A stretch of DNA of 64,000 nt from Mesorhizobium ciceri WSM4083 (GCF_000519305.1 NZ_JAFG01000006.1:545209-609208), one strand, 5' to 3'; positions 46,857-56,197 are shown, numbered from the stretch's first letter. Notes: a model not told the origin generated them from the sequence alone. Translations and numbers: made by a program.

Positions 46857-48293
46857 CTAACCACTCACCGCCGGCCTTCTCCCCTTCCACGGCATCTCCT
46901 GCTCCAGCTGCGCCGATGCGGCCAGCACCGTCGCCTCGTCGCCGTAGCGGCCGACCAGCTGCACGCCGATCGGGACACCGTCTTTCGACCAGCCGAGCGG
47001 CAGCGAGATCGCCGGTTGGCCGGAGATGTTGAAGGGGAAGGCAAACACCGAGTCCGCCCATTTGGCGTTGTAGCGGTCGATGTCGGTTTCCGACATGTCG
47101 TAATAGCCGAACGGGCGCGGCAGCTGCGTCAGGGTCGGGGTGATGAAGAGATCGTAGGCGCCAAGGTCGCCGACGATGTCGCGGCCGATCTGCCGCAATT
47201 GCTCGACATCGGAGATGTGCCTGGTGCCGCTGGTCGAACGGCCACGCTCGATGATCGCGAAGGTCACCGCCTCGACATCGCCTGGCGTCACCGGCCGGCC
47301 GATCACCGTTTCAAGGTAGTCGAACGTCGCCGCCGTCTGCACGCAGGTCATGTTGGTGTAGGTCTTCCACGCTGCGTTGGCGTCGAGCGGCATGTCGTGC
47401 TCCTCGACATGGTGGCCGAGGCGCTCGAGTGCCGCCACGGTCGCCAGCACCGCCGCCTTCACCTCCGCATCGATCGCGGTGCCGTTGGGCGGCGTGACGG
47501 AAAAGCCGATGCGCAGCTTCTTTGGCGCCCGCGCCGAGAGGCTGAGCCAGCTGCCATCAGGAACCGGCGGCGTGTAGGGATCGCCGGGCAGCGCGCCGGC
47601 CACCGCATCGAGATAAGCCGCGGTGTCGCGCACGGTGCGCGAGCAGCACAGGAAGTACGCGCCGCCATACCAATAGTCGCCGAACGGTGCGAGGCTGACG
47701 CGGCCGCGCGACGGCTTCAGCCCGACGATGCCGCAGCAGGAGGCCGGAATGCGGATCGAGCCGGCGCCATCGCTGGCCTCGGCGATCGGCACCATGCGCG
47801 AAGCGATGGCCGCCGCAGCGCCGCCGCTGGAGCCGCCGGGCGTGATGCCTTCCTTCCATGGATTCTTGGTCACACCGTAGAGTTTTGGTTCCGTCGTGAT
47901 CGACCAGCCATTCTCCGGCGCGTTCGACTTGCCGACCAGCACCAGCCCGGCCGCCTTCATGCGACGAACGACTTCGGTGTCGAAATCGGCAATGACATCT
48001 TTCAGGTAGAAAGAAGAATTGGTGTTCGGTGCCCCGGTCCAGGACGAGGCCAGCTCCTTGAGCAGGAATGGCACGCCGGCGAAGGGCGCTGATGTGTCGA
48101 CCGTCTCGGCCTGGGCGCGCGCCATGTCGTAGAGGCGGTGGATGACCGCATTGAGCGCCGGGTTGAGCCGCTCGACCAGCGTGATCGCCGCCTCGACCAG
48201 TTCCGCCGGTGAAACCTGGCCGCTGTGCACCAGTCCAGCCAGGTCGAGCGCGTCGGACTCGGCATAGGTTTTCAGCAAACTGTCGGTGACCAT
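46857..48293 (-). CDS. Amidase-signature-family hydrolase
   Basis: This 478-residue protein starts at ATG 48293 (ribosome site GGGAGAG). The Ser-cisSer-Lys catalytic triad of the amidase signature family is visible: Lys79 in PFLLKELAS, Ser155 in the Gly/Ser-rich loop TPGGSSGGAAAAIAS, and Ser179 in DGAGSIRIPA. The family cleaves carboxamides. The gene converges on the M24 peptidase gene with 63 bases between. The substrate is not predictable from sequence. Confidence 0.94.
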   Translation of the reverse strand: MVTDSLLKTYAESDALDLAGLVHSGQVSPAELVEAAITLVERLNPALNAVIHRLYDMARAQAETVDTSAPFAGVPFLLKELASSWTGAPNTNSSFYLKDVIADFDTEVVRRMKAAGLVLVGKSNAPENGWSITTEPKLYGVTKNPWKEGITPGGSSGGAAAAIASRMVPIAEASDGAGSIRIPASCCGIVGLKPSRGRVSLAPFGDYWYGGAYFLCCSRTVRDTAAYLDAVAGALPGDPYTPPVPDGSWLSLSARAPKKLRIGFSVTPPNGTAIDAEVKAAVLATVAALERLGHHVEEHDMPLDANAAWKTYTNMTCVQTAATFDYLETVIGRPVTPGDVEAVTFAIIERGRSTSGTRHISDVEQLRQIGRDIVGDLGAYDLFITPTLTQLPRPFGYYDMSETDIDRYNAKWADSVFAFPFNISGQPAISLPLGWSKDGVPIGVQLVGRYGDEATVLAASAQLEQEMPWKGRRPAVSG

Positions 48294-48331
48294 GTCTCTC
48301 TCCCGTCGTTCGTTGATCTTGCCAACGTTGG

Positions 48332-48446
48332 CGCCGCCCCTCATCCGCCTGCCGGCACCTTCTCCCCGTATAGTGACGGGGAGAAGGGAGACGCTCCAAC
48401 GCTGACGACCCCCTCTCCCCGTCCTTCACGGGGTGAGGGGCAGCGC
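48332..48446. repeat. Paired-palindrome intergenic repeat, copy 5 (short form)
   Basis: The arms GCCGCCCCTCATCCGCCTGCC...CTTCTCCCCG and CCCTCTCCCCG...GGTGAGGGGCAGCGC are inverted and each holds a small hairpin. It has the same TCTCCCCGT sub-type as copy 4 but a shorter spacer. It lies between the amidase start and the Gfo/Idh gene end. Confidence 0.78.
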
Positions 48447-48482
48447 CGGCCTGAAACGATTGCCGCCAGCAGCCGGATTGCG

Positions 48483-49574
48483 TCAGGCCAGGTCGATGGT
48501 CCGCCCCAGCGCGATGCTCTGTTCGGCGGCCAGCACGATGCGCAGGCTGTTGACCGCCGCATCCATCTGCTCGGTAAGGTCGAGATCATCGCGGATGGCA
48601 CGCAGGAAGAAGGCCTGCTCGCGATCGCAGAGTTCCTGGTGGCCGGGCTCGTCCTCCATGCTGACGATCTCGTCGGGTTTGGAGAAATTCTTGTCGCCGT
48701 CGACAGCGGCATAATGGATCTTCAACGCATCGGTCTTGGTGTGGCGGTCGATGTCGGCGGAGTTCGACACCTCGGCGGTGTCGGCGGCACTGACCGCCTG
48801 CTGGCCGGCGACGATCGACACCGCGCCCTTGGGGCCGACCACGTCCTTCACGAAATAGGCCGTCTCGCTCATCATCGGCCCCCAGCCAGCCTCGTACCAG
48901 CCGACCGAGCCGTCATCGAAGGTGACGTGCAGATGGCCGTAATTCTGCTTGTCGGCTTCCGCCCAGAGCTTGGCGCCGATGCCATGCACGCGCACTGGCT
49001 TGGCGCCGGTCAGCTGGCACATGACATCGACATAGTGGACGCCGCAATCGACGATCGGGATCAGCGAATCGATCAGGTTCTTGTGCCAGTGCCAGGCGCT
49101 GCCGCTGCTCTGCTGGTTGAGGTTGAGCCGCATCACCAGCGGCTTGCCAAGCGTCTTGCCGACCTCGATGAACTTGATCCATGACGGATGCACGCGCAGG
49201 ATATAGCCGAGCACCAGCTTGCGGTTCTTCGCGCGTGCCGCCGCGACCACTTTCTCGGCATCCTCGTTGTTGGTGGCGAGCGGCTTTTCCATGAACACAT
49301 GGCAGTTGGCGGCGATTGCCTTCAGCGCATATTCGGCGTGGGTGTTCGGCCAGCTGTTGATCGAGACGGCGTCCGGTTTTGTTTCCTTCAGCGCCTGGTC
49401 GAAATCCTCGTAGAGTGGGTAGCCGGCTAACTCTCCCGGAATCTTCGTGTTGCTCTTGATCGAGCGGCTAATGATGCCGACGATCTCAAAACCCTCGGAA
49501 CGGTGGTAGGCGCTGGCATGCGACGCACCCATATTGCCGAGACCCACCACCAGCACTTTTACCTTGTCGGACAC
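48483..49574 (-). CDS. Gfo/Idh/MocA-family NAD(P)-dependent oxidoreductase
   Basis: This 363-residue protein starts at GTG 49574 with GGGAG six bases upstream. The N-terminal Rossmann domain has VKVLVVGLGNMGASHASAYHRSEGFEIVGIISR, then the active-site Lys motif HVFMEKPLATN. The C-terminal domain has PIVDCGVHYVDVMCQLTG with the catalytic-type Asp/His. The family oxidises or reduces sugars, inositols and related compounds. It lies between the amidase and the ABC importer on the same strand, so it likely acts on the imported compound or its product. Confidence 0.93.
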   Translation of the reverse strand: MSDKVKVLVVGLGNMGASHASAYHRSEGFEIVGIISRSIKSNTKIPGELAGYPLYEDFDQALKETKPDAVSINSWPNTHAEYALKAIAANCHVFMEKPLATNNEDAEKVVAAARAKNRKLVLGYILRVHPSWIKFIEVGKTLGKPLVMRLNLNQQSSGSAWHWHKNLIDSLIPIVDCGVHYVDVMCQLTGAKPVRVHGIGAKLWAEADKQNYGHLHVTFDDGSVGWYEAGWGPMMSETAYFVKDVVGPKGAVSIVAGQQAVSAADTAEVSNSADIDRHTKTDALKIHYAAVDGDKNFSKPDEIVSMEDEPGHQELCDREQAFFLRAIRDDLDLTEQMDAAVNSLRIVLAAEQSIALGRTIDLA

Positions 49575-49625
49575 CGCTACCTCCCAGTTCTTGGTTGAGT
49601 TGTTCGTGGCGACTCGGCGTCGCCT

Positions 49626-49820
49626 TTCCTCTCCCCCGTCGATCGGGGGAGACGTGTCGAGCGAAGCTCGACGGAGTGGGGGTCGACCGTCTCCGCGCGC
49701 CTCAGGTCTCTTGCTCGTCAGATGGTCTCTGTCTTGCGGCGGCTGCGCGTTTGACGAACGCCTTCCCCCACTCCGTCGCTGCTTCGCAGCGCCACCTCTC
49801 CCCCCTCCGGAGGGAGAGGA
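49626..49820. repeat. Paired-palindrome intergenic repeat, copy 6 (variant arms)
   Basis: The left arm (49626-49684) has CCTCTCCCCC hairpin, GCGAAGCTCG and GGAGTGGGGGTCG; the right arm (49761-49820) has the inverse CCCCCACTCCGTCGCTGCTTCG and CTCTCCCCCCTCCGG...GAGAGG. The arms are longer than in copies 1-3 and carry an extra CGAAGC-type hairpin. It fills most of the 289-base gap between the Gfo/Idh and binding-protein genes. Confidence 0.75.
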
Positions 49821-49863
49821 AAGGAGCCAAGGCAGGCCAATGCGACATGACCCGCTTGCGCCC

Positions 49864-51027
49864 CTACTTGATCGCCGAGTCGAACAGATGCGCCTTGATC
49901 TTCTCGACATCGAGTGCGGCAAAACCTTCCGACAACTTGACGCCGTCGGCATCGGCCTTGACCTTGGCCTTGTCGAAATCATTGGCCGGGCCGATCAGCT
50001 CGTTGGTGCAGACATCCTCGGCCTTCACCGGAGCGGTGATCTGGCCGATCTTGTGGATTTCGTCGAAGAAGCCCTGCCAGCTCGCCATGTCGTGCGAGCC
50101 CCAGCCGCCGCGCTTGTCCATGTCGCCGCGGAAGACGTTGATCTGCTGCAGGATCGAGGTGGTGCCAAGCTCCGGCCCGAGATTCTTGGCCAGCGTCGGG
50201 AACTGCTCGAACACCGCTTCGACGGCCGCGCGGGGATTCTGGTAGCCGAATTCGAGGCCCATCGCCCAGCCGCGCAGGTACTTTTCCAGCAACGCCTTCT
50301 TGTCGGCGTCCTCAAGATCGGCGGCGCGCACGACGAAAGTGTTGGCCGGCAGCTTCGAGTTCTGCACGCCGAGCCAGTATTCGAAGTCGAGCCCCTTGGC
50401 GATCCATTCGGCGCGCAGGCCTTCCCACGACAGGGCAGCGTCGCCCTGGCCGCCGGCAAGAGCCGTGCCCCATGTCGGCCAGCCGGCTTCGACATATTTG
50501 ACCTTCTTGATGTCGACGCCCTGCGCCGCCAGCAGCGGGTCGGTGATCGACTGCCATGCGGCGGAGCCGAGCAGTATGGTCTTGCCTTCCAGCTTCTTCA
50601 GATCGTTCGATCCCTCGCCCTTGCGGAAGGCGATGCTGAACGTGTCGCGGGCGCCCATGTGGAACACCGACTTCAGCTTCATGCCGTTCTGGATTGCGAA
50701 GGAGAACACGCCGGGCGACGGGAAGCCCATATCCGCCTGGCCGACATCGACGAACTTCACCGTCGCGGTGCCGTCCGACGGCCCCGGCTGCATGTCGGTG
50801 TCCAGCCCATCGAAATAGCCGGCCTTCTTGGCCGCCCAGTAGGGATAGTCGTCGAGCACTTCGAGCGTGCCGCGCGGCGATATCCAGGTGAATTTTCCGT
50901 AGGGTTCGGCCCTGGCCTTGAGGCCGGTGGCGCCGAGCGCCGTGGCCGTCACCAGCCCGGCGCCGGTCACCTGCAGGAAGGTGCGGCGGCTGATCCCCGC
51001 CGGGTTGATCGAGACATTGTTGGTCAT
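49864..51027 (-). CDS. ABC-transporter substrate-binding protein (SsuA/NMT1-like), Tat signal
   Basis: This 387-residue protein has a twin-arginine signal (SRRTFLQVTGAGLVTATALGATGLKARA), implying export in folded form to the periplasm. The mature part fits the NMT1/SsuA-type fold: YPYWAAKKAGYFDGLDTDMQPGPSDG, VDVGQADMGFPSPGVFSFAIQNGM, LKKLEGKTILLGSAAWQSITDPLL. It is followed downstream only by the oxidoreductase and preceded by permease and ATPase genes, so the three form an importer for an organic compound such as a nitrogen heterocycle or sulfonate. The exact ligand is unknown. Confidence 0.93.
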   Translation of the reverse strand: MTNNVSINPAGISRRTFLQVTGAGLVTATALGATGLKARAEPYGKFTWISPRGTLEVLDDYPYWAAKKAGYFDGLDTDMQPGPSDGTATVKFVDVGQADMGFPSPGVFSFAIQNGMKLKSVFHMGARDTFSIAFRKGEGSNDLKKLEGKTILLGSAAWQSITDPLLAAQGVDIKKVKYVEAGWPTWGTALAGGQGDAALSWEGLRAEWIAKGLDFEYWLGVQNSKLPANTFVVRAADLEDADKKALLEKYLRGWAMGLEFGYQNPRAAVEAVFEQFPTLAKNLGPELGTTSILQQINVFRGDMDKRGGWGSHDMASWQGFFDEIHKIGQITAPVKAEDVCTNELIGPANDFDKAKVKADADGVKLSEGFAALDVEKIKAHLFDSAIK

Positions 51028-51097
51028 GGCATTCCCCTTTTTTGTTTGATGTCAGTCTCTTGCCGCCCGCCTCCCGGGCGTCGTCATATCCCTGTGT

Positions 51098-51958
51098 TCA
51101 AGCCTCCCAGCTCGCCCATTTCTTGCCGATCAGGAAGAACAGCACGTAGATCAGGATGCCGAGCGTCGACAGGATCAGCACCACGGCGAAGAACTGCGGC
51201 ATCTGGATCATCGACGAATAGGTGGTCAGCCGGTTGCCGAGGCCAAAGCCGCCGCCGACCATCTCCGCGCCGACCGCTGTCAGCAGGCCGAAGATGGCGC
51301 CGATCATCAGCCCGACCAGGATCATCGGCAGCGCCATCGGCGCGCGGATCTTCCAGAAGATCTGCAAGGTGCTGGCGCCATAGGAGCGCGCCAGCGCGAT
51401 CTTGGCGCTGTCGACGCGGCGAAAACCTGTCGCCGCATTGATCATCACCATCGGCCCGGCGGCCAGCGCCACCGCGATGATGCGCGGCGTGTAGCCGAAA
51501 CCGAAGCGCAGGATCAGAAGCGGCACCAGCGCCAGCATCGGCGTGGTGACGAGCAGCAGGATGTAGGGCGCGACGATTTTTTCGGCGAACGGAAACTGGG
51601 TGATGACCGCAGCTAGAACAAGGCCTATGACGGCGCCGATCGCAAAACCGGACAACAGCTCGACCAGCGTGTAGCCGAGATGCGGCGCGATCAGCGGAAA
51701 CTCGTCGAACAGCGCATAGGCGATCGAGCTCGGCGGCGGCATGATGTACAGCGGCACGTGGAACAACCGCAGCGCCAGTTCGATGCCGCCGATGATGATC
51801 ACCGCCACGGCAAGAATGGCCGCCACCTCTTTGCCCGACCTGATGCCGGGGCCGCTGGCGAAGGCCGACAGGTTGGTCAGGCTGACCTCATGGCCGTCGC
51901 CAGACTTGGCACCCGACTTGGACTTCGAGAATTCCGGAATGGCATCGCCCCCGCTCAC
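51098..51958 (-). CDS. ABC-transporter permease (SsuC/TauC-like)
   Basis: This 286-residue protein starts at GTG 51958, overlapping the ATPase stop as GTGA. It has about six transmembrane segments and the permease EAA-type motif region ARSYGASTLQIFWKIRAPMALPMILVGLMIG that contacts the ATPase. It is the membrane channel of the importer encoded with the flanking genes. Confidence 0.94.
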   Translation of the reverse strand: MSGGDAIPEFSKSKSGAKSGDGHEVSLTNLSAFASGPGIRSGKEVAAILAVAVIIIGGIELALRLFHVPLYIMPPPSSIAYALFDEFPLIAPHLGYTLVELLSGFAIGAVIGLVLAAVITQFPFAEKIVAPYILLLVTTPMLALVPLLILRFGFGYTPRIIAVALAAGPMVMINAATGFRRVDSAKIALARSYGASTLQIFWKIRAPMALPMILVGLMIGAIFGLLTAVGAEMVGGGFGLGNRLTTYSSMIQMPQFFAVVLILSTLGILIYVLFFLIGKKWASWEA

Positions 51959-52782
51959 GGCCTGATCCTCACGATTTCGGCGCTCGGACGCTCCGGGGCT
52001 TTTGGCCGCGTGCGTTCGCCGACAATGTCCATCTTGATACGGTTGGTGAGGTCGAAGACCTCCTTCGTTGCCATGATCTCCAGCGAGCGTGGCCGCGCAA
52101 ACGGCACGCGATACTCCTTGGCGACACGCCCCGGCCGGGCGCTCAGCACCACCACCCGGTCGGAGAGGAAGATCGCCTCCTCGATGCTGTGGGTGATGAA
52201 GACGATGGTGGTCTTGGTGTCGAGCCAGATCTCCTCGACCAGCCGGTTCATCTCCTCGCGGGTAAAACTGTCGAGCGCGCCGAACGGTTCGTCCATCAAA
52301 AGCACCGAGGGCTTCAACGCCAGCGCCCGCACGATCGCCGCGCGCTGCTGCATGCCGCCGGACAGCTCGCGCGGAAACTTGCCGCCGAAGCCGTCGAGCC
52401 CGACCCGGTTGAGGAGATGCGCGATCCACGCCCGGTCCGGCTTCTCGCCCTTGATCTCGAAGGGAAAGCGGATGTTGGCGTCGAGATTGCGCCATGGCAG
52501 GAGGTTCGCCTCCTGGAAGACGATGCCGATATCGGGATGCGGACCGGTGATGGCCTTGCCGTCGAGCCGGATCTCGCCGCTGGTCAGGCTGTGCAGGCCC
52601 GACATCGACCACAAGAGCGTGGTCTTGCCGCAGCCGGAAGGGCCGACGATCGAGACGATTTCATTGGCGCTGACATCGAGGCTGCAGCGGTCCAGCGCCA
52701 GCAGGTCGCCGGAGGCCGTGTGATAGATCTTGGTCGCTGCCTGCACGCCAAGCTTCGGCTTTTTTGCATCGCCCGTATTCAT
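51955..52782 (-). CDS. ABC-transporter ATP-binding protein (SsuB/TauB-like)
   Basis: This 275-residue protein has Walker A GPSGCGKTT, Q-loop FQEANLLPWRN, signature LSGGMQQR, Walker B VLLMDEPFGALD and switch His in VFITHSIEEA. The LLPWRNLDANI segment is typical of nitrate/sulfonate/taurine-type importers. It is the first gene of the minus-strand operon (ATPase, permease, binding protein), and its upstream region carries the motif shared with the RidA promoter region. Confidence 0.97.
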   Translation of the reverse strand: MNTGDAKKPKLGVQAATKIYHTASGDLLALDRCSLDVSANEIVSIVGPSGCGKTTLLWSMSGLHSLTSGEIRLDGKAITGPHPDIGIVFQEANLLPWRNLDANIRFPFEIKGEKPDRAWIAHLLNRVGLDGFGGKFPRELSGGMQQRAAIVRALALKPSVLLMDEPFGALDSFTREEMNRLVEEIWLDTKTTIVFITHSIEEAIFLSDRVVVLSARPGRVAKEYRVPFARPRSLEIMATKEVFDLTNRIKMDIVGERTRPKAPERPSAEIVRIRP

Positions 52783-52952
52783 CTGCCCCCCGGGAAGATT
52801 GCGCGATGATCCATTGGCTCATCCCCAGCGAAAATCAGTCTGTAACTATCCTACTTTCCTGTCAAGCACCGACGATGGCAGCCGTATCAGGAAAATCGAT
52901 TAGTATGCCTATCTGCTTGTTTTGATATCGGTTTTGCGGCCTTGAAATGCAT

Positions 52953-52967
52953 GTTGCTTTCCTACAT
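52953..52967 (+). promoter_or_regulatory. Candidate RpiR-family operator (site A)
   Basis: GTTGCTTTCCTACAT lies in the 337-base divergent gap between the ABC operon and the RpiR gene. It matches 13 of 15 bases of GTTGCTTTATTACAT at 58042-58056 and also the reverse strand of 58011-58025. A weaker match of the CTTTCCT core lies at 52854-52860. No other feature stands out in the gap. Confidence 0.55.
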
Positions 52968-53119
52968 ACTTCGGAACTGACACGGATCGGAGAGGACCGG
53001 AGGAAGGTGAGCTTTACCCTACGACACGCTGCGGTTGCGAGGCGGTCGGGCGCATGGAGCCAGGGCGTGCAAACATGCTAAGACGGCAGCCTCGCAACCC
53101 AGGGAAAGACCAGGACCCC

Positions 53120-54064
53120 ATGACCGAAGCCGGCAGCCAGGACGAGCCTGTTCCAGGCCCCGATACCGAGGGGCGCGATCCTGTCCGGCGCATTCCCGAC
53201 ATCATCTCGCTGGTCAAGGATTCCTACAGCGAATTGCGCCCGGCCGAACGGCGTGTCGCCGATGTCGTGCTCGACGACGTCAAATATGCCGTCGACGCCT
53301 CCAACGCCGCCCTTGCCCAGCGCGCCGGGGTCAGCGAACCGACGGTGACCCGGTTCTGCCGCGCCATCGGCTGCGAGGGCGTGCGCGACTTCAAGCTGAA
53401 GCTGGCGCAGAGCCTCGTCGTCGGCGCGCTCTATCTGGCCAAGTCGCCTTCCGTCAGCAATGACAATGGCATGCCGTTCTGGAACGCCGTGTTCGGCGAG
53501 GCGCGCCGGGCGCTGCAAGAGGCCGAGCGGCAGCTCGACCCGGCGCAGCTGCAGAAAGCGGCCGAGCTGATCGCCAAGGCGCGCCAGGTCACGGTCTTCG
53601 GCCTCGGCGGCAGCTCTTCGGCGCTGGCGCAGGAAACCCAATACCGGCTGTTCCGCTATGGCATCACAGTCAGCGCCCAGTGCGATCCCTATCTGATGCG
53701 CATGACCGCCTCGACGCTCAAGCCGGGCGATCTGGTGATCGCCATTTCGGCGACGGGACGCACCCGCGAGGTGATCGAGGCCGTCGAACTTGCCAAGCAC
53801 TACCGCGCCAATGCGATCGCCGTGACCGCGCCCGACACCGAGCTCGCCCGCGCCTGCGACGTCAGGCTGACGGTGGCGGTGCCGGAATACCCCGACACGC
53901 TGAAGCCGACGGCCTCGCGCTTCGCCTTCCTGGCGGCGATCGACCTTCTGGCGGTGGCCTCGGCCTACAAGCTCGACGGCTCGGCCCGCGAGACCGTGCG
54001 CCGCATCAAATACAACGCCCAGATCCACCGCACCGGCAAGGAGATGGAGCCGCTCGGAGATTAG
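53120..54064 (+). CDS. RpiR/SIS-family transcriptional regulator
   Basis: This 314-residue protein starts at ATG 53120; upstream in-frame ATGs at 53054 and 53075 would add up to 22 residues. The RpiR helix-turn-helix (LRPAERRVADVVLDDVKYAVDASNAALAQRAGVSEPTVTRFCRAIGCEGVRDFKLKLAQSL) is followed by a SIS sugar-phosphate-binding domain (VTVFGLGGSSSALAQETQYRLFRYG, DLVIAISATGRTREVIEAVELAK). Such proteins respond to phosphorylated or related ligands. Divergent from the ABC operon, it is the likely regulator of the cluster. Confidence 0.95.
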   Translation: MTEAGSQDEPVPGPDTEGRDPVRRIPDIISLVKDSYSELRPAERRVADVVLDDVKYAVDASNAALAQRAGVSEPTVTRFCRAIGCEGVRDFKLKLAQSLVVGALYLAKSPSVSNDNGMPFWNAVFGEARRALQEAERQLDPAQLQKAAELIAKARQVTVFGLGGSSSALAQETQYRLFRYGITVSAQCDPYLMRMTASTLKPGDLVIAISATGRTREVIEAVELAKHYRANAIAVTAPDTELARACDVRLTVAVPEYPDTLKPTASRFAFLAAIDLLAVASAYKLDGSARETVRRIKYNAQIHRTGKEMEPLGD

Positions 54065-54075
54065 GGCTGCGCTTT

Positions 54076-54308
54076 TCCTTCTCCCCTTGTGGGGTGAGCA
54101 GCCGGTTCGCGAAGCGAATTCATCGTCCCGGTGGGACGATGAAAGGCCGGCGAACGCTGGGACGCTGCGAAGCAGCGGGGACCCAGCAGGTGGATCGTCC
54201 ACCGCCCGGCCCTTCGCTGGCTCAGGGCGTTCGAAGCTCGAAAAGCCAAGCAATTGGCTTTTCGTCCGCTACGCAGACCGCTTCTCACCCCACAGGGGGA
54301 GAAGGGAA
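54076..54308. repeat. Paired-palindrome intergenic repeat, copy 7 (long variant)
   Basis: The outer arms TTCTCCCCTTGTGGGGTGAG (left) and CTCACCCCACAGGGGGAGAA (right) are inverse. The long spacer carries more hairpins: GGTTCGCGAAGCGAATTC, CATCGTCCCGGTGGGACGATG, and AAAAGCCAAGCAATTGGCTTTT. It occupies almost the whole 282-base gap between the RpiR gene and the monooxygenase gene and could form an extended folded RNA. Confidence 0.7.
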
Positions 54309-54346
54309 GACCGGACAGCGCCAATGTGAAACGAAAGAGGGAAGAA

Positions 54347-56197
54347 ATGCTCGAAATAGCACCGACGAAACAGGCCGCCGCATGGCTCGAATCCCTGGCG
54401 CAGGCGCTCGCAGCCGGCGACGTGGCCGCTGCGTCCAACCTCTTCGTCGACGATTGCTACTGGCGCGATCTCCTGACCTTCACCTGGAACATCACCACCA
54501 TGGAGGGCCGCGACGCGATCGCCGACATGCTGGCGGCGACGCTGGCGACGGCCAAGCCGAGCGCGTGGCAACTGACCGGCGAGGCGATCTCGGACGATGG
54601 CGGCATCGAGGCCTGGTTCAGCTTCGAAACCGCAGTGGCCAGGGGAGAGGGCATCATGCGGCTGCGCGACGGCCGCTGCCGCACGCTGTTCACGGCAATG
54701 ACGGACCTGAAAGGGTTCGAGGAGCGCAAGGGGGCGGGGCGGCCGCTCGGCGTGCGTCACAAGGCCGATCCAAAGCGCGAGACCTGGTCGGAGGCGCGGG
54801 CGCGCGAGACGCGCGAGCTCGGCACCGAGGAACAGCCCTACTGCCTGGTCATCGGCGGCGGCCAGGGCGGCATCATGCTGGGCGCGCGGCTGCGCCAGCT
54901 CGGCGTGCCCACCATCGTCATCGAGAAGAACGCGCGGCCGGGTGATTCCTGGCGCAACCGCTACCGCACGCTCGTGCTGCACGACCCGGTCTGGTACGAC
55001 CATCTGCCCTATATTCCCTTCCCCGAAAACTGGCCGGTCTTCACGCCCAAGGACAAGATGGGCGACTGGCTGGAAATGTACACGCGCGTCATGGAGCTCA
55101 ATTACTGGGTCGCCACCAAATGTCTCAGCGCGTCCTATGATGAGGCCGAAAAAGTCTGGACCGTGGTGGTCGACCGCGTCGGCCGCCAGATCACGCTGAA
55201 GCCGAAGCACATCGTCTTCGCCACCGGCGCCTACGGTCCGCCACGGCGGATCGATCTGCCGGGCGCCGACCGGTTCAAGGGCGAGTTGCTGCACTCCAGC
55301 CAGTATGCCAGCGGCGACAAATTCCGCGGCAGGAAAGTCGCCGTCATCGGCGCGGCAAGCTCCGGCCACGATGTCTGCGTCGACCTCTGGGAAAGCGGCG
55401 CCGAGGTCACCATGATCCAGCGTTCGCCGACGACGGTGGTCAAGTCGGACACGCTGATGGAAGTCGGCTTCGAGATCTTCTCGGAAGACGCACTGGCACG
55501 CGGCATCACCACCGAGAAGGCCGACATGATCGTCGCCTCGACGCCGTTCGCGTTGGTGCCCAACGGCCAGCGGGCGCTCTACGAGGTGATCAAGGCGCGC
55601 GACGCCGCGTTCTACGACCGCCTGCGCGCCGCCGGCTTCGCCATCGATTTCGGCGACGACGACACCGGCCTGTTGATGAAGGCCTACCGCACCGGCTCCG
55701 GCTACTACATCGATGTCGGCGCCTCCGACTTGATCATAGATCGCAAGATCGGCGTCCGCAGCGGCGTCGCCATCAAATCGCTGACGCCTGAAGGCATCCT
55801 GTTCGAGGACGGAACCGAGCTGGCCGCCGACGCCATCATCGCCTGCACCGGCTATCAGTCGATGAACGAGAATGTCGCCGCGATCGTCTCGCGCGACGTC
55901 GCCGACAAGGTCGGCCCGTGCTGGGGTCTTGGCTCGGGCGTCAAGGGCGACCCCGGCCCATGGCAAGGCGAGCTGCGCAACATGTGGAAGCCGACTGCCC
56001 AGGAAGCGCTCTGGTTCCACGGCGGCAATCTGGCGCTGTCGCGCTTCTATTCGAAATATGTGGCGCTGCAGATCAAGGCGCGGATGGAAGGCATTGAGAC
56101 GCCGGTTTATGGGAAGCCGAGCAATTCAGGCGCTGCTGATCTCCCCCCTCGAGGGGGAGATGTCGCCGAAGGCGACAGAGGGGGTCGCCGCGCGTAG
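54347..56197 (+). CDS. Flavin-containing monooxygenase with N-terminal SnoaL-like domain
   Basis: This 616-residue protein starts at ATG 54347 (ribosome site AGAGGGAAG). Residues 8-120 form a SnoaL/NTF2-like domain (LESLAQALAAGDVAAASNLFVDDCYWRDLLTFTWNITTMEGRDAI). From 165 it is a class B-type monooxygenase: FAD motif CLVIGGGQGGIMLGARLRQ, NRYRTLVLHDPVWYDHLPY, FKGELLHSSQY, a second Rossmann motif VAVIGAASSGHDVCVDLWESG, and IACTGYQSMNENV. The last 19 residues (DLPPRGGDVAE...) are encoded by intergenic repeat copy 8, so the C-terminus looks extended by the repeat. It is convergent with the amidohydrolase gene and belongs to the catabolic cluster. Confidence 0.92.
   Translation: MLEIAPTKQAAAWLESLAQALAAGDVAAASNLFVDDCYWRDLLTFTWNITTMEGRDAIADMLAATLATAKPSAWQLTGEAISDDGGIEAWFSFETAVARGEGIMRLRDGRCRTLFTAMTDLKGFEERKGAGRPLGVRHKADPKRETWSEARARETRELGTEEQPYCLVIGGGQGGIMLGARLRQLGVPTIVIEKNARPGDSWRNRYRTLVLHDPVWYDHLPYIPFPENWPVFTPKDKMGDWLEMYTRVMELNYWVATKCLSASYDEAEKVWTVVVDRVGRQITLKPKHIVFATGAYGPPRRIDLPGADRFKGELLHSSQYASGDKFRGRKVAVIGAASSGHDVCVDLWESGAEVTMIQRSPTTVVKSDTLMEVGFEIFSEDALARGITTEKADMIVASTPFALVPNGQRALYEVIKARDAAFYDRLRAAGFAIDFGDDDTGLLMKAYRTGSGYYIDVGASDLIIDRKIGVRSGVAIKSLTPEGILFEDGTELAADAIIACTGYQSMNENVAAIVSRDVADKVGPCWGLGSGVKGDPGPWQGELRNMWKPTAQEALWFHGGNLALSRFYSKYVALQIKARMEGIETPVYGKPSNSGAADLPPRGGDVAEGDRGGRRA

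Noticed and set aside
51098..52612. 504-residue version of the ABC permease
   Set aside because: The upstream part is the antisense-frame reading of the ATPase gene; the GTG at 51958 with GTGA overlap is the natural start.
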